Shown piece after piece: positions 13,378 through 22,505 of a stretch of 40,515 bases of DNA. The stretch covers positions 1-40,515 of the IMG/VR virus record IMGVR_UViG_3300022745_000076. The stretch is one strand, 5' to 3'. Each line of letters begins with the position of its first letter. Within the stretch, counting starts at the first letter, position 1. The notes under the pieces were generated by a model. It was not told the DNA's origin. It saw nothing but the letters and a program-made list of their open reading frames with translations, and ran no database searches. This DNA is from a virus. The position numbers and the translations under genes were made by a program.

Positions 13378-13383
13378 TACACT
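13378..13383 (+). promoter_or_regulatory. Candidate -10 box of moron promoter
   Basis: TACACT (four of six matches to TATAAT) ends six bases before the ATG at 13390, so transcription would begin at or very near the start codon and give a leaderless message. No good -35 box is visible at standard spacing. Confidence 0.35.
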
Positions 13384-13389
13384 CGCGCG

Positions 13390-13590
13390 ATGCTCGATTT
13401 CCTCAGCAGCTTCCCGTTCAAGCGGCTCCTGATCTTCGCCGGGATCGTCTTCGTCGTGGCGTTCTTCCGTCGCCTCATGGGCTTCGACGATCCGCCAGCG
13501 CAGGGGCCGGCACCCGGTAGAACAGACTCTGCACCGCCGGGCTCGCCAGAAGCTGCGAAACCGCTCCCGGTTGTTGAACGCCTCCGGTAG
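13390..13590 (+). CDS. Isolated rightward small membrane protein (66 aa), moron-like
   Basis: This frame lies opposite to all surrounding genes. Its first 28 codons (13390-13474), in the gap between two leftward genes, have the strong C/G third-position bias of real genes here. The product has one membrane helix at about residues 14-30 (LLIFAGIVFVVAFF) after a basic segment, then a Pro-rich tail (DDPPAQGPAPG...). The last 116 bases overlap the end of the 13475-15667 gene. A TACACT box six bases upstream suggests separate, perhaps leaderless, expression. The function is unknown; lysogenic conversion or exclusion roles are typical of morons. Confidence 0.45.
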   Translation: MLDFLSSFPFKRLLIFAGIVFVVAFFRRLMGFDDPPAQGPAPGRTDSAPPGSPEAAKPLPVVERLR

Positions 13591-15667
13591 CCAAGGCATC
13601 GGCAGCGGCGTTGGCGTCCGACAGGGCCTGAGCGAGCCGGCTGGCCTTGCTGTCGCGCATGGTCGTGCGCAGCCAGTCGATGCCGGCACCGCCGAACGGG
13701 ATTTTGTCCACCGCCAACTTGGCCGCGGAACTGTCCAGCAATCCGAGCTTCAGCGCGTTGTTCGCGTTCTGGTAGGTGTTCGACCCGCGCGACATGCCGG
13801 CCGCGGCGGCCGCCTCGCTACGCCGGATGTCCTGCGCGATGCGCGTCAGCATGTCCACTTGGTCAGGCTGAAACGCGCGTTCCAGGCCCGGGCGCATGGC
13901 ATCGACCCAACGCGCGAACTTCGTCCCCAGCTTGCCGCCGGCATCGGCCGTGTTGGCGCCCTCGGTGGTGACCATGCTGCGAAATTGACCCAGCAGCGAC
14001 GGGTTGTCGTCGATCAGCTTGCGCAGACTCTGCACGTCTTCGGCGAGGCCGGGTCGGTTGCCCCAGAAGAGCGAGGCGACTTCGCCGCCCTCGCGCGCCG
14101 GCGCGCCGTTGCGTACCTGGAAAATGGACGCCTGCGGGCCGGCGTGGAACCGGTCCATCTTGGCGGCGTGGGAGGCGTTGGCCTCGGTCCACTGCGCCAG
14201 CGCCTCAGGGCCGAGGTGCGCCCTGATCGCCTCATCGAGCGCCGTCTTCTGCGCATCGAGCGCCGCCGCTGCCTGCTTGTCGCCGGCCTCTCGTGCTTTC
14301 GACCACTGCTCGTTCAGGGACGAGCGCATCCGAAGCACTTCGTCCCATGCGGCCGGTCGCGTCAGGTCGGGCACGCCAGCGCCCCACATCGACGGGCCGG
14401 CAGGGCCAGCCGGGCGCGACAACTCCTCGGCCTTCGCAGCGAACTGCCGCGGCATGGAGTTGTCGCCCACCGAGCCCGCGCCGGTGAACTTGTTGGCCGC
14501 TGCGCGCATGTCGGCGACCGGCAGCGGGATCGCCTCCGCGCCGTTCGGGTCGATTGCCCCGTACTGGCCGCGAATGGCCCGCGTGGCCTGCGCCTCCTCG
14601 GCCTGCGCGTACCGCTGCAGCGCCGTTCCGGTATCCGCCCGCGCCGTCGCGTACCCGGCCGGAGCCGTCGGAGCCACGCCCTCCAGCGCAGCCAGCCGCG
14701 CAGCGTTCTGCGCCGCGTAGGCGTCCTTGATCGCCGACCCGCCACGGGTGTCCGACACCACGCGCTCCAGGATCCCGGCTTGCGGCGTGCCCAGCACCTG
14801 GGCCGCGGTCGGCGTCGAGCCCGGCACCAGCTGCTGACCGGCACGGAGCGCCGCGATGGCCTGCTGTACCGCATCAGGCGTGTTCAGTTCCAGCGCCCGA
14901 CCGATCTCCCCCCCGGTGCGAGCCGCCTGCCCACGAACGGCATTGCGCACGCCGTCGGCCACGGCCCCACCGACCCTGGCGACACCCTGCGCGACAGCCG
15001 GCATCACTGCGCCGACGGCTGCGCCGGTGCCGACGCTTGAAGGGTCAACCAGCGACGCCGAGGCGCCACCAACAGCCGCGCCCCCGGCCGCTCGGAGGGC
15101 TTGACCGCCCCAGCCTGTGACGCCGCCCGCACGCATGCCCGCAGTCGCCACAGCGTCCGCCAGAGGGGCCAGGGCGGGAGACACGCGGGCCGCCGCTTTG
15201 ATGGGCGCCGCCAGAGCGCCGCCGACTGGCAGCGTCGCGAGAACTTCGCCGCCGACCTCTCCTACGCCAGTCGTGAGGGGATTCGCTTCCTTGTACGGCT
15301 TCAGTTCGCCTTCGAGCTTTGCGCGCCCCGAAGCTGCATCGTTCACCAGCCAGTCGCCCGCGCGCTGGATCATGCCCTTCGGCTGTCCGGCAACCAGCCC
15401 CGACAGCGTGGGCGCCGGGGCCAATGCGTCGCCGACGGCCTGCACGCCCTTGCCGATGTAGTGCTGCAGGCCGAGGGCCGTCTGCCCGACGCCCTTGCCG
15501 ACGCCGGCCGCCAGCGAAGCCACGTAGCCCGGCTCGCTGTCCTTCGATTGCGTCATCTGCGCGCGAATCGTCGCCACCCGCTGTTTCAACTCGGGCGCAT
15601 CTGCCGGCGTCTCGTCGGGGATGTTCTGGATCGTGATCCCGTCTTGCGTGGTGATCGAGTAGGGCAT
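13475..15667 (-). CDS. Large internal/ejection virion protein (730 aa)
   Basis: It starts MPYSITTQDGITIQNIPDETP, a short N-terminal motif (SI.TQDGI.I.NIPD) common in podovirus internal proteins, followed by long Ala/Gly-rich and helical regions with several hydrophobic stretches (about residues 50-230). Such composition is typical of P22-type ejection proteins that form a channel in the cell envelope. No lytic transglycosylase motif was found. It lies at the end of a series of four consecutive leftward virion genes, next to the tailspike. Confidence 0.75.
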   Translation of the reverse strand: MPYSITTQDGITIQNIPDETPADAPELKQRVATIRAQMTQSKDSEPGYVASLAAGVGKGVGQTALGLQHYIGKGVQAVGDALAPAPTLSGLVAGQPKGMIQRAGDWLVNDAASGRAKLEGELKPYKEANPLTTGVGEVGGEVLATLPVGGALAAPIKAAARVSPALAPLADAVATAGMRAGGVTGWGGQALRAAGGAAVGGASASLVDPSSVGTGAAVGAVMPAVAQGVARVGGAVADGVRNAVRGQAARTGGEIGRALELNTPDAVQQAIAALRAGQQLVPGSTPTAAQVLGTPQAGILERVVSDTRGGSAIKDAYAAQNAARLAALEGVAPTAPAGYATARADTGTALQRYAQAEEAQATRAIRGQYGAIDPNGAEAIPLPVADMRAAANKFTGAGSVGDNSMPRQFAAKAEELSRPAGPAGPSMWGAGVPDLTRPAAWDEVLRMRSSLNEQWSKAREAGDKQAAAALDAQKTALDEAIRAHLGPEALAQWTEANASHAAKMDRFHAGPQASIFQVRNGAPAREGGEVASLFWGNRPGLAEDVQSLRKLIDDNPSLLGQFRSMVTTEGANTADAGGKLGTKFARWVDAMRPGLERAFQPDQVDMLTRIAQDIRRSEAAAAAGMSRGSNTYQNANNALKLGLLDSSAAKLAVDKIPFGGAGIDWLRTTMRDSKASRLAQALSDANAAADALATGGVQQPGAVSQLLASPAVQSLFYRVPAPALADRRSP

Positions 15668-15674
15668 GGCCGCC

Positions 15675-17183
15675 TCAGTAGTTCACGGTCACGGTGCGGC
15701 CGGACGCGGAGCCTGGCTTGCCGGGCGCGGCCGGCAAGCCAGGCGCGACAACGGGCGCCGCCGGCTGACCGCCGATGCGCTGACGCAGCGTTGCGGCCTG
15801 ATCCTCGTAGCCCTTCATCCGGTTCGCCATCTCGCGCTGCAGCAGCTTCACGTTGCCCTCGTACTGCGGCTGCGTCATCGACGTGGTGAGGAGCGCGCTC
15901 GCCTTCTTGCGAGCCTGATCCGACACCGGGCCCGATCCCAGGCCGCCGGACATGATCTTGGCGTACTCGTTGACGAACGTCTCGTTCGCGGCGGCAAACT
16001 GCGTCGCCTCGGGGGAGCCCGTCCCGGTCCGCAGCGCCTGGATGCCGGCGTTCAGCAGCGGCACGCCGGTGCGGTCCATCTTCTTCGATAGGTCAAGCGC
16101 GATGTCGGCGTTCGCGTTGGCGGTCTGCTCGAAGGCTGCCGACATGGCTTGCGCCTTGCTCAGTTGACTGAGGGACGACGCGGCGGCTTTGGCGTCAAGC
16201 TGGTTGGCACGCTGGTTGCCCGGCGTGCCGAGCGCCAGCTCTGCCGCGCGGTTCAGGATCGCGGTGCGACCGATCGAGCCCTTGGCGCCCATGGCCATCG
16301 GCGGCAGCGTGCCGTCGGTGTTGTACCGAATGGCCGCGTTCTCCACCGCGGCCGGGCTCAGCTTCGACGCCGCGTCGGGCGAGGTCAGCTCGGCAGTCTC
16401 GGCGCGCAACTTCGCGGCCTGGGCCGTCTGCGCGCTGGCGCCCGCGTACTGGTGCGCCGCCGCCGCCGCCTGCTCCTTGGTCTTCGCGCCGATCAGCCCG
16501 ATGTTGCCTTGCGCCAGGCCGCCCGATTCGTTCAGGCCGCCGCCAAACAGGTCCAGCACCGCGCCATTCTCGCCAGCGTGGTACAGCGGCTTCGCTTCGA
16601 CCGCGGCCTGCGCGCGCCCGACGGCGGCCGGCGTCTGCGTGCCGGCCAACACCTGATCGCCCAGGTCCTGCGCGCGGTACAGCCCTTGCGCCTTGGCCCA
16701 CTGCTCCGGATTCACGTCCTTGTCGGCCACGGCCACCGGCAGGAAGCGCGACAGCGCCTGCCCGATGCGGGACGACACCTCGGGCGAGAACTGCTGCGAG
16801 CCCACGCCCATGCCGCCATCCTCGGCCGGCGGACCCATCGGAACCTGAGGCGCCTGCCCGGTGGTCAGCTTCTGACGGTAGGCGTTGAGCGTAGGGACGT
16901 CGGTCCCGGAATAGGCCGCTAGCGCGGCGTCCACCAGCCCCGGCCGCGCCTTCGCCCGCTCGTCAGCCGCTGCGACGGAAGCCGCCTGCGCCTCGTGCAG
17001 CCCCGCAGCAGCGTCTGACGCGCGCACCTGCGCCAGCGCCCGCGCAATGTTGGACTGCGCGCCCAACTCGGAATCGTAGGCATCCTGGTACGACTGGCCG
17101 CCGCCCAGGATCGCGCCCAACGCTTTGCCGAGCCCCGTGGACGCGCCCCGAGCGCCAGCCGAGAACGTGGTGAGCTTGCCCAT
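15675..17183 (-). CDS. Internal/ejection virion protein (502 aa)
   Basis: It starts MGKLTTFSAGARGASTGLGKALGAILGGGQ-type at ATG 17183 and is rich in Ala, Gln and Lys with long helical stretches, as in internal virion proteins injected with DNA. The C-terminal part (about 440-502) is Pro/Gly-rich. There are no cysteines or enzyme motifs. It lies one base from the next gene. A structural or DNA-ejection role is inferred from position and composition. Confidence 0.7.
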   Translation of the reverse strand: MGKLTTFSAGARGASTGLGKALGAILGGGQSYQDAYDSELGAQSNIARALAQVRASDAAAGLHEAQAASVAAADERAKARPGLVDAALAAYSGTDVPTLNAYRQKLTTGQAPQVPMGPPAEDGGMGVGSQQFSPEVSSRIGQALSRFLPVAVADKDVNPEQWAKAQGLYRAQDLGDQVLAGTQTPAAVGRAQAAVEAKPLYHAGENGAVLDLFGGGLNESGGLAQGNIGLIGAKTKEQAAAAAHQYAGASAQTAQAAKLRAETAELTSPDAASKLSPAAVENAAIRYNTDGTLPPMAMGAKGSIGRTAILNRAAELALGTPGNQRANQLDAKAAASSLSQLSKAQAMSAAFEQTANANADIALDLSKKMDRTGVPLLNAGIQALRTGTGSPEATQFAAANETFVNEYAKIMSGGLGSGPVSDQARKKASALLTTSMTQPQYEGNVKLLQREMANRMKGYEDQAATLRQRIGGQPAAPVVAPGLPAAPGKPGSASGRTVTVNY

Positions 17184-17184
17184 G

Positions 17185-17769
17185 TCAACGTCCCGACCAG
17201 CCCGAGCGTGCAGCCGCATTGCCCGCCGACGTGACCGCCTTGCCAAGCTGCCCGTACCACGGCATCGGCGTCGAGTCGGCGTCCATGCTGGCCGCCTGCG
17301 CGTCCTGGCGGTTGGTTGAGTACATCGAGCCTAGCGCCTCGGCCAGCGCCGAGCGCCGCAGCCCTTCGCCCTGCTGTACCTGACCGACCGAGCGCGTTTT
17401 CGCCGCCGCGCGAGCAAGTGCCGTCAGCCGGTTGCCCTCGCTCAGCGCGCGGTCGGCCTTCGCCGCGAGGAATGCCTGCGACTGGTTGCCGCCATCGGCC
17501 GCGGTGTCGATCAGGTCGGCGCCGCTCAGGTCTTTCTGCGTCTGCGCCGCGGTCTGGTCTTCGGCCGCCTGCATGGCTGCCATCCGCGCAGCCGGCGCCA
17601 TCGTCTGCGCTTCGTTCAGCACATCCGCCGAGCCCTGCTGCTGCACTTTGGCCGACCGGTTCAGCTGATCGTTGAGGATGCGCTGCCGCTGCCGCTGCTG
17701 CGATTCGATGCCGGCCATCTCCAGGCCCGATCCCAGGCCGTTGCCGGCGGTCGCCAATGCTGGCCCCAT
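17185..17769 (-). CDS. Probable internal virion protein (194 aa)
   Basis: The ATG at 17769 is preceded by AAGGAG at good spacing. The product (MGPALATAGNGLGSGLEMAG...) is helical, with heptad-like Gln/Arg stretches (ESQQRQRQRILNDQLNRSAK) and a Gly/Ala-rich N-terminus that could associate with membranes. It belongs to the consecutive group of ejection-type genes. No enzyme motif was recognised. Confidence 0.7.
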   Translation of the reverse strand: MGPALATAGNGLGSGLEMAGIESQQRQRQRILNDQLNRSAKVQQQGSADVLNEAQTMAPAARMAAMQAAEDQTAAQTQKDLSGADLIDTAADGGNQSQAFLAAKADRALSEGNRLTALARAAAKTRSVGQVQQGEGLRRSALAEALGSMYSTNRQDAQAASMDADSTPMPWYGQLGKAVTSAGNAAARSGWSGR

Positions 17770-17783
17770 GTCGTTCTCCTTGT

Positions 17784-18431
17784 TCAGCCCGTCGACGACA
17801 GGCTGCCGCTCGTGCCGCGTGGGATGTAAGCGCCGCCGTTCTGCTGCCACCACGCATTTGCCGCCGAGCGCCCCTGCGACGCCTGGCTCTTCTGGTACAG
17901 CAGCCCGGCATTCGCGAACAGGTCGCCGATGCTTGATCCTGTGGCGTCGGCCGCCGCCTTGTCGCTGTTGACCTTCATCTGCCCGAGCGCGCTGCCCACC
18001 GCGCTGCCCTGATCCATGCCGCTGTCGATCGACTGGAGAAGCTGCAGGCGGGCCGCAGTGTCGTTGCCGCGCAGATCAGCCGCGGTCGCATCAGCCTTCG
18101 CGCCAAGGTCGGTCAGGCCCTGGGTGTAGGTGCGACCAAGCAGCGCGTTCTGATCCACGTCCACGCTGCCGCCGTTCAGGCCCTTCGCGAACAGCTCGAA
18201 CTTCAGGTTGCGCCCGGCCGCTCCTCGCTGCTCGTCGACGCGCGTCTTGCCGGCGCTGAAAGCATCGCCGCGCACCTTACTGTAAAGCGCATCCGCCGCG
18301 GTCTTGTTGGCCTGCGCGGCAGGGGTGTCGCCAACTCCGAACAACTCGTTGAGCTTTGCGCGAGCGGCAGCCTTGTCGCTGTCGATTGCGTTCTGTCGAT
18401 CCTGATATCCGCCATCACCGCCGCCGCCCAT
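17784..18431 (-). CDS. Probable internal virion protein (215 aa)
   Basis: It begins MGGGGDGGYQDRQNAIDSDKA, a Gly-rich start often seen in phage ejection proteins, and continues with alternating short helices rich in Asp, Ala and Gln. It ends in a Ser/Gly-rich tail. There are no hydrophobic spans or catalytic motifs. It follows the first tailspike gene after 40 bases of spacer and is separated from the next gene by 14 bases. Confidence 0.7.
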   Translation of the reverse strand: MGGGGDGGYQDRQNAIDSDKAAARAKLNELFGVGDTPAAQANKTAADALYSKVRGDAFSAGKTRVDEQRGAAGRNLKFELFAKGLNGGSVDVDQNALLGRTYTQGLTDLGAKADATAADLRGNDTAARLQLLQSIDSGMDQGSAVGSALGQMKVNSDKAAADATGSSIGDLFANAGLLYQKSQASQGRSAANAWWQQNGGAYIPRGTSGSLSSTG

Positions 18432-18471
18432 GTTGTCCTCGTGTTTGTGAATTGCTGCCGATGGCGCGAAG

Positions 18472-20547
18472 TTATGCGTAGAAGTTCGAATCCGTGCCGC
18501 CGCCGATGGCGGTGGTGTTGCCGGTAAACGTCGGAGTGCTGCCGCCGAACATCCGGTTGCGCAGGAAGTGGACCGTCGTCGCTCCGGTAGCAGGCGGGAC
18601 GATCGGCGCGTCCGCAGCGTTGGCCATAGCGATGAAGTTGTCGTTCACGCTGATCTGGAAGCCCGACCAGGTGATCGCGGTCTGATTGAAGCGAATGCCC
18701 GTCGCGCCACCGGTCGGCCGCGTGCTGATGTTGATGTTGTTGCCGTTGCAGGTCAGCGTGCCGGCCGTCACGCCGTTGGCGTACAGGTCGATTGCGATCC
18801 ACGCCGCGCCGACGGTCGAACTGACGGAGATGTTGTTCCCACTGATGTCCAGGCCGCGCGAGCCGCTGGCGGCCAGCGCATAGATCGCGTGCGGAGACGT
18901 GCCGCCCGATGCAACCCCTTGGTTGCTCAGGTTGTTGCCGGTGATCTTGACGTTCGTCTGCAGGCCGCCGACGCTGATCCCCATCCGGCCGCCGCTGATC
19001 GTGTTGCCCTCGATGGACGAATCGCTCAACGCCCCAATGGAAATGCCGTTCAGGGAGTTGTTGTTGTTCAACGGGAGGCTGATCGTGTTGCCTTTCACCG
19101 TCAGCCGCTTGCAACCGCCCGACGACGCAACGGCCATGATCACCGCCGTCAGATTGGTGTTCGTCGAGCCGTTGACGTTGGAGAGGCCCTGGGCGTTGAA
19201 GGTGTTGCCGACGACGGTCACGTCGGTCGCGTCGATGCCGATGTAGAGCGCCGAGTCGGTGAAGGTGTTGCCGGTCACCGTGGTGTTCGTCGACGCGCCG
19301 CCGCCAGACGCGCCTTTGATTGCGGTGAGTTCCAGATTGACGCCGGAGGCATCGGGCACGTCGCGGCCGCATGCCTTGACCGTGTTGCCGGTGATCGTGG
19401 AGTTCTTGCCCGAGCTGTACACATGCCAGGCGCCGCCGCCGCAAGACGAGAACACGTTCCCGGTGATGCTGATGTCCGTGTCGTTGGAGTCGACCGCCGC
19501 GAATCCCCAGCGGGTAGCGGTGTCCATGACGTTGTTCGCCACGACGGATCTGAACGGCCCATTGCTCGTGCACACCGGCCCAGACTGGTAGGTGTGCTGG
19601 TACTGGTCAATCGTCGGCGTCGTCGCGCCAGTGGCTTGCGTGACGTTCAGGAAGCTGTTGCCGGTGACGATGCAATCACCCGTCGCGCTCACCGACCCGC
19701 CGATGTGGAAGCCATTCCCGAACCCGTTTTCGACGTGGTTCTTGATCGCCTTGAAGAACGGTGCGGACGCCAGAAGAACCGTGTCGCACGGTGCGTTCTT
19801 GAACGTGTTGTTCAGCAGCCGCAATGAAATGCCAGAGACATGGAGCATGCTGTGGCACGACCACGCTTGGCGCAGGCCGTTGGCGATCCGGGCCGCCCCG
19901 TTGCCATCGAACATGCCGTTGCGGATCGTCAGGGGCGCGACGCCGGTCAGCGTGCTGGCAGACCCCTGAAGGTACATGCAGGCGTTGTCGTGCTGCACGA
20001 AGGCGCCTGACGTGACGCTGGTAGCGGACGAGTCGAAGGTGATCGCGGGAACTGTCAACGTGTCGCCGACCACCGCAGACACAGGGATGCCACTGGCGAA
20101 TGCGAGGCCGCTGTACGCCGACGAGTGCAGCGACACGTAGTCGCCGGCCTGGAATAGCGCCCCTTGTCCAGCCTGGAGCGGGATGCTTGTCGCCCCCGCA
20201 CTCACGCCAGCGCTGGTGGTTGCCGCGGTGACTTCGGGTCGGACCTGGATCGTTGAGCCGCGCAAGTCAATCAGGCTCGGCAGCGTGCCGAAGTAGACGA
20301 CCTGTGCGCCCTTGCCGCCGACCACGTAGGTCTGGCCAGACGGGAACTCGACTCGGCCGCCATTGGCCGCCACGAAGGCGGCGATGATGGCCGCCGCGTC
20401 TGTGGCTGGGACGCCCGTGGCGGGCGCGACATAGCCGACCTTGCCTTCTCCGGCCGCCATCGCAGCCATCTGCCCAAACAGCCCATTCGAAGCCTGATCC
20501 GGCGGAGTCACCCATTGCCCATTCGGCCCAACGTATCCACCTGACAT
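18472..20547 (-). CDS. Tailspike with beta-helix (691 aa)
   Basis: After a short N-terminal region (MSGGYVGPNGQWVTPP...), residues about 45-75 read VPATDAAAIIAAFVAANGGRVEFPSG, the classic pectate-lyase-like start that precedes a right-handed beta-helix. Repeating Asn/Gly turns (VTGNSFLNV, ISGNNISVSS, ITGNNLSNQG) extend almost to the end. The short N-terminus suggests a different attachment mode from the other tailspike (11127-13319). It is probably a receptor-binding depolymerase or lyase; catalytic residues cannot be assigned. Confidence 0.85.
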   Translation of the reverse strand: MSGGYVGPNGQWVTPPDQASNGLFGQMAAMAAGEGKVGYVAPATGVPATDAAAIIAAFVAANGGRVEFPSGQTYVVGGKGAQVVYFGTLPSLIDLRGSTIQVRPEVTAATTSAGVSAGATSIPLQAGQGALFQAGDYVSLHSSAYSGLAFASGIPVSAVVGDTLTVPAITFDSSATSVTSGAFVQHDNACMYLQGSASTLTGVAPLTIRNGMFDGNGAARIANGLRQAWSCHSMLHVSGISLRLLNNTFKNAPCDTVLLASAPFFKAIKNHVENGFGNGFHIGGSVSATGDCIVTGNSFLNVTQATGATTPTIDQYQHTYQSGPVCTSNGPFRSVVANNVMDTATRWGFAAVDSNDTDISITGNVFSSCGGGAWHVYSSGKNSTITGNTVKACGRDVPDASGVNLELTAIKGASGGGASTNTTVTGNTFTDSALYIGIDATDVTVVGNTFNAQGLSNVNGSTNTNLTAVIMAVASSGGCKRLTVKGNTISLPLNNNNSLNGISIGALSDSSIEGNTISGGRMGISVGGLQTNVKITGNNLSNQGVASGGTSPHAIYALAASGSRGLDISGNNISVSSTVGAAWIAIDLYANGVTAGTLTCNGNNINISTRPTGGATGIRFNQTAITWSGFQISVNDNFIAMANAADAPIVPPATGATTVHFLRNRMFGGSTPTFTGNTTAIGGGTDSNFYA

Positions 20548-21014
20548 TACGCACCCCCAGCCGAAGCCCAGACCTCAATTGACTCGCCGCGCGAGCCCGC
20601 ATGCGCGCGGACACCCTCAAGCGTCAAGCCCAGCGCCTCGGCGAACCTTGAAGCCTCAGCCCACCCGCTCAAGACATGCGCTTCCACGCGGTGCACGCCA
20701 GCCCTCGGCGCACTAGCAATGACTGTGCGCGTTGTCCGCAGGGCTTTTCGCCACGATGCGGGTGACATGCCGGGCCGAGCCACAAGCCACAACACGCCAA
20801 GCCACGGCTGCGGCATCGACAGGCCACCGATGGCCGCCGGGATGCCATCCTGCAGCAGCGTCCAGGCCGCGCCGTGAGCGCGCCACCGGTCCACCGCAAA
20901 CCATTCCCCCGGCTCCTGGCCACATGCGGCGCGAATGCATTCGGCGTCCATCTGGCGCATGTCGGACACCACCGCCAGCGCATCGGCCAGCGCCAGGTCG
21001 CGCAGCTGGATCAC
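20547..21014 (-). CDS. GNAT-fold-like virion-associated protein (155 aa)
   Basis: The GTG at 21014 overlaps the nozzle stop (GTGA). The sequence has a GNAT-like layout: RDLALADALAVVSDMRQMD, GIPAAIGGLSMP in the middle, and a C-terminal RVEAHVLSGWAEASRFAEALGL like the second half of acetyltransferases. Podoviruses of the T7 and P22 kinds often carry a GNAT-like internal protein here. Acetyl-CoA-binding residues are not convincing, so a structural role is as likely as enzymatic activity. It shares base 20547 with the tailspike start. Confidence 0.6.
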   Translation of the reverse strand: MIQLRDLALADALAVVSDMRQMDAECIRAACGQEPGEWFAVDRWRAHGAAWTLLQDGIPAAIGGLSMPQPWLGVLWLVARPGMSPASWRKALRTTRTVIASAPRAGVHRVEAHVLSGWAEASRFAEALGLTLEGVRAHAGSRGESIEVWASAGGA

Positions 21015-22219
21015 CCCGTCTGCACCGTCAGCGAGTGGAAGTAGAGCGAGGCCATGTCCAGCGTGAACGCCTCGTCTGCCGAGTGGCGGAACCGCGGCGC
21101 GATGGCTGCACACGTCACCTCGACCGGGACCAGCGTACCGGGCCGGCTGTCGCCCGTGACTTGCTGCGCGATGGTCTCTTTGCCCTGGTCGCGCGGATCG
21201 TACAGATAGCTCACCGTCGCCGTGCCCGAAAACACGTAGTCGGCGCCATAGAACATCTTCTCGACGCCGGGCATCTTGGCATCTTGGTAGGCCATCTGCA
21301 CGTCGACATCGATCAGCGCGCCGTTGTCGGTGTAAACGGCTGAGTCCAATTCGTACAGCGACGTCTCATCGCGCACGTAGACCCTGCCGGCCAGCGTGGC
21401 AATCGCCTTGATCGCGATCGGGAACGTGTACTCGCTCCACGCCGCGAGCTTGCTGGACCGACTGAAGCTGTAGGCGAACACGCGCGACCCACCAGACCCG
21501 TCCGAGTAGACAACCCAATACTGCCCAAACTGAGGAATCCATGCCGCGATGACTGGCTGCCCGTTCACATCAGCCGTTGCCGCGTCATGCGTCGCCTGGG
21601 CCTCGCGCACAAGGACATCGACAGGCACGCCGACGTCCGTCTCGTCGAAGCGGTTCACCACCTCCTGCACGCTCATCGAGCGCACGCCGAAAGCGCTGGC
21701 GAAGGTCAGGTCCCGGTAGAAGCTCGCCAAGCTCTGCGCGTGCTCCGTCCCGACGCCGTACATCCGCCGACGAATGGCGTTCGCCGTCGGGTCGGTAGCC
21801 ACATCCCAGACTTGCGAACCATCGGAGAAAAACACGACCAACGTGTCTTCGAACGTGCCGACCGCAGTCGGGTCGGCCGTCGTGTCCTGCTGCAGCGACA
21901 CAGGCAAGAACCCCGCGTCGCTGGCCGTCGTCCAGTCGCGCGCCGCGCCGGCAGCGCAGTACCGCACGACACTTGACCCAATGCCGTAGATCCTGCCGGC
22001 TGCCTTCGTGACGCTGGCCCCATGGGGGCAGTTCGAATCGGCGATGATCGTCGAGCCGGCGCCGTCGACGTAGTGGTGCCTCGTGATGTACTGCCAACGC
22101 AGCACCGACGGGCCACTGATGCCGGGCGGGTAGGCGACGCCAACGAGCGCGAAATGCTGGGCCACCACATACGGATAGCCCTGGTACATCCCGGCCCAGA
22201 GAACCGCGGTGATGCTCAT
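21011..22219 (-). CDS. Tail nozzle/hub protein (P22 gp10-like), main part
   Basis: A 402-residue, beta-rich protein with repeated Trp/Tyr/Gly blades (VGTFEDTLVVFFSDGSQVWD, FGQYWVVYSDGSGGSRVFAY, LAGRVYVRDETSLYELDS) suggesting the beta-propeller of podovirus nozzle or tail-tube-B proteins, which extend the portal-adaptor complex. It lacks the usual N-terminal segment (GGLDRRL...), which is encoded by the preceding overlapping frame (22216-22503). Next come a GNAT-like protein and the tailspike. Confidence 0.7.
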   Translation of the reverse strand: MSITAVLWAGMYQGYPYVVAQHFALVGVAYPPGISGPSVLRWQYITRHHYVDGAGSTIIADSNCPHGASVTKAAGRIYGIGSSVVRYCAAGAARDWTTASDAGFLPVSLQQDTTADPTAVGTFEDTLVVFFSDGSQVWDVATDPTANAIRRRMYGVGTEHAQSLASFYRDLTFASAFGVRSMSVQEVVNRFDETDVGVPVDVLVREAQATHDAATADVNGQPVIAAWIPQFGQYWVVYSDGSGGSRVFAYSFSRSSKLAAWSEYTFPIAIKAIATLAGRVYVRDETSLYELDSAVYTDNGALIDVDVQMAYQDAKMPGVEKMFYGADYVFSGTATVSYLYDPRDQGKETIAQQVTGDSRPGTLVPVEVTCAAIAPRFRHSADEAFTLDMASLYFHSLTVQTG

Positions 22220-22503
22220 GCGGCCCCGCTGTAGCCGGTCAAGGTGAACGCGGCCACACCATCAGGCGCCGTGAACGTCGAGCCGCTTTCAACGAACACG
22301 CACAGGACGCCATTCATCGCGGCCAAGCCGACACTTCCGCTCAAGCCGGCACTGACGAGCTTCAGGCCGGGCCGTTTGGCGATCTTCTTGCCGCTGGTGA
22401 TGTAGGCGTTCTTCAACTCCCAGAGCCGATTCGCATCCTGCACGCCGATCGGAAGACGCCGATCCAGGCCGCCAGAAAACTCCTTGTAGGTGATCGCCGG
22501 CAT
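22216..22503 (-). CDS. Nozzle-type N-terminal segment (95 aa)
   Basis: The product (MPAITYKEFSGGLDRRLPIGVQDANRLWELKNAYI...) resembles the beginning of podovirus nozzle proteins. It ends in a stop that overlaps the next ATG by four bases (ATGA), and the remaining blades are in the following gene. Either this phage naturally makes the nozzle from two chains, or a frameshift split one gene. The clean coupling and lack of degeneration favour two real proteins. Confidence 0.65.
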   Translation of the reverse strand: MPAITYKEFSGGLDRRLPIGVQDANRLWELKNAYITSGKKIAKRPGLKLVSAGLSGSVGLAAMNGVLCVFVESGSTFTAPDGVAAFTLTGYSGAA

Positions 22504-22505
22504 GT

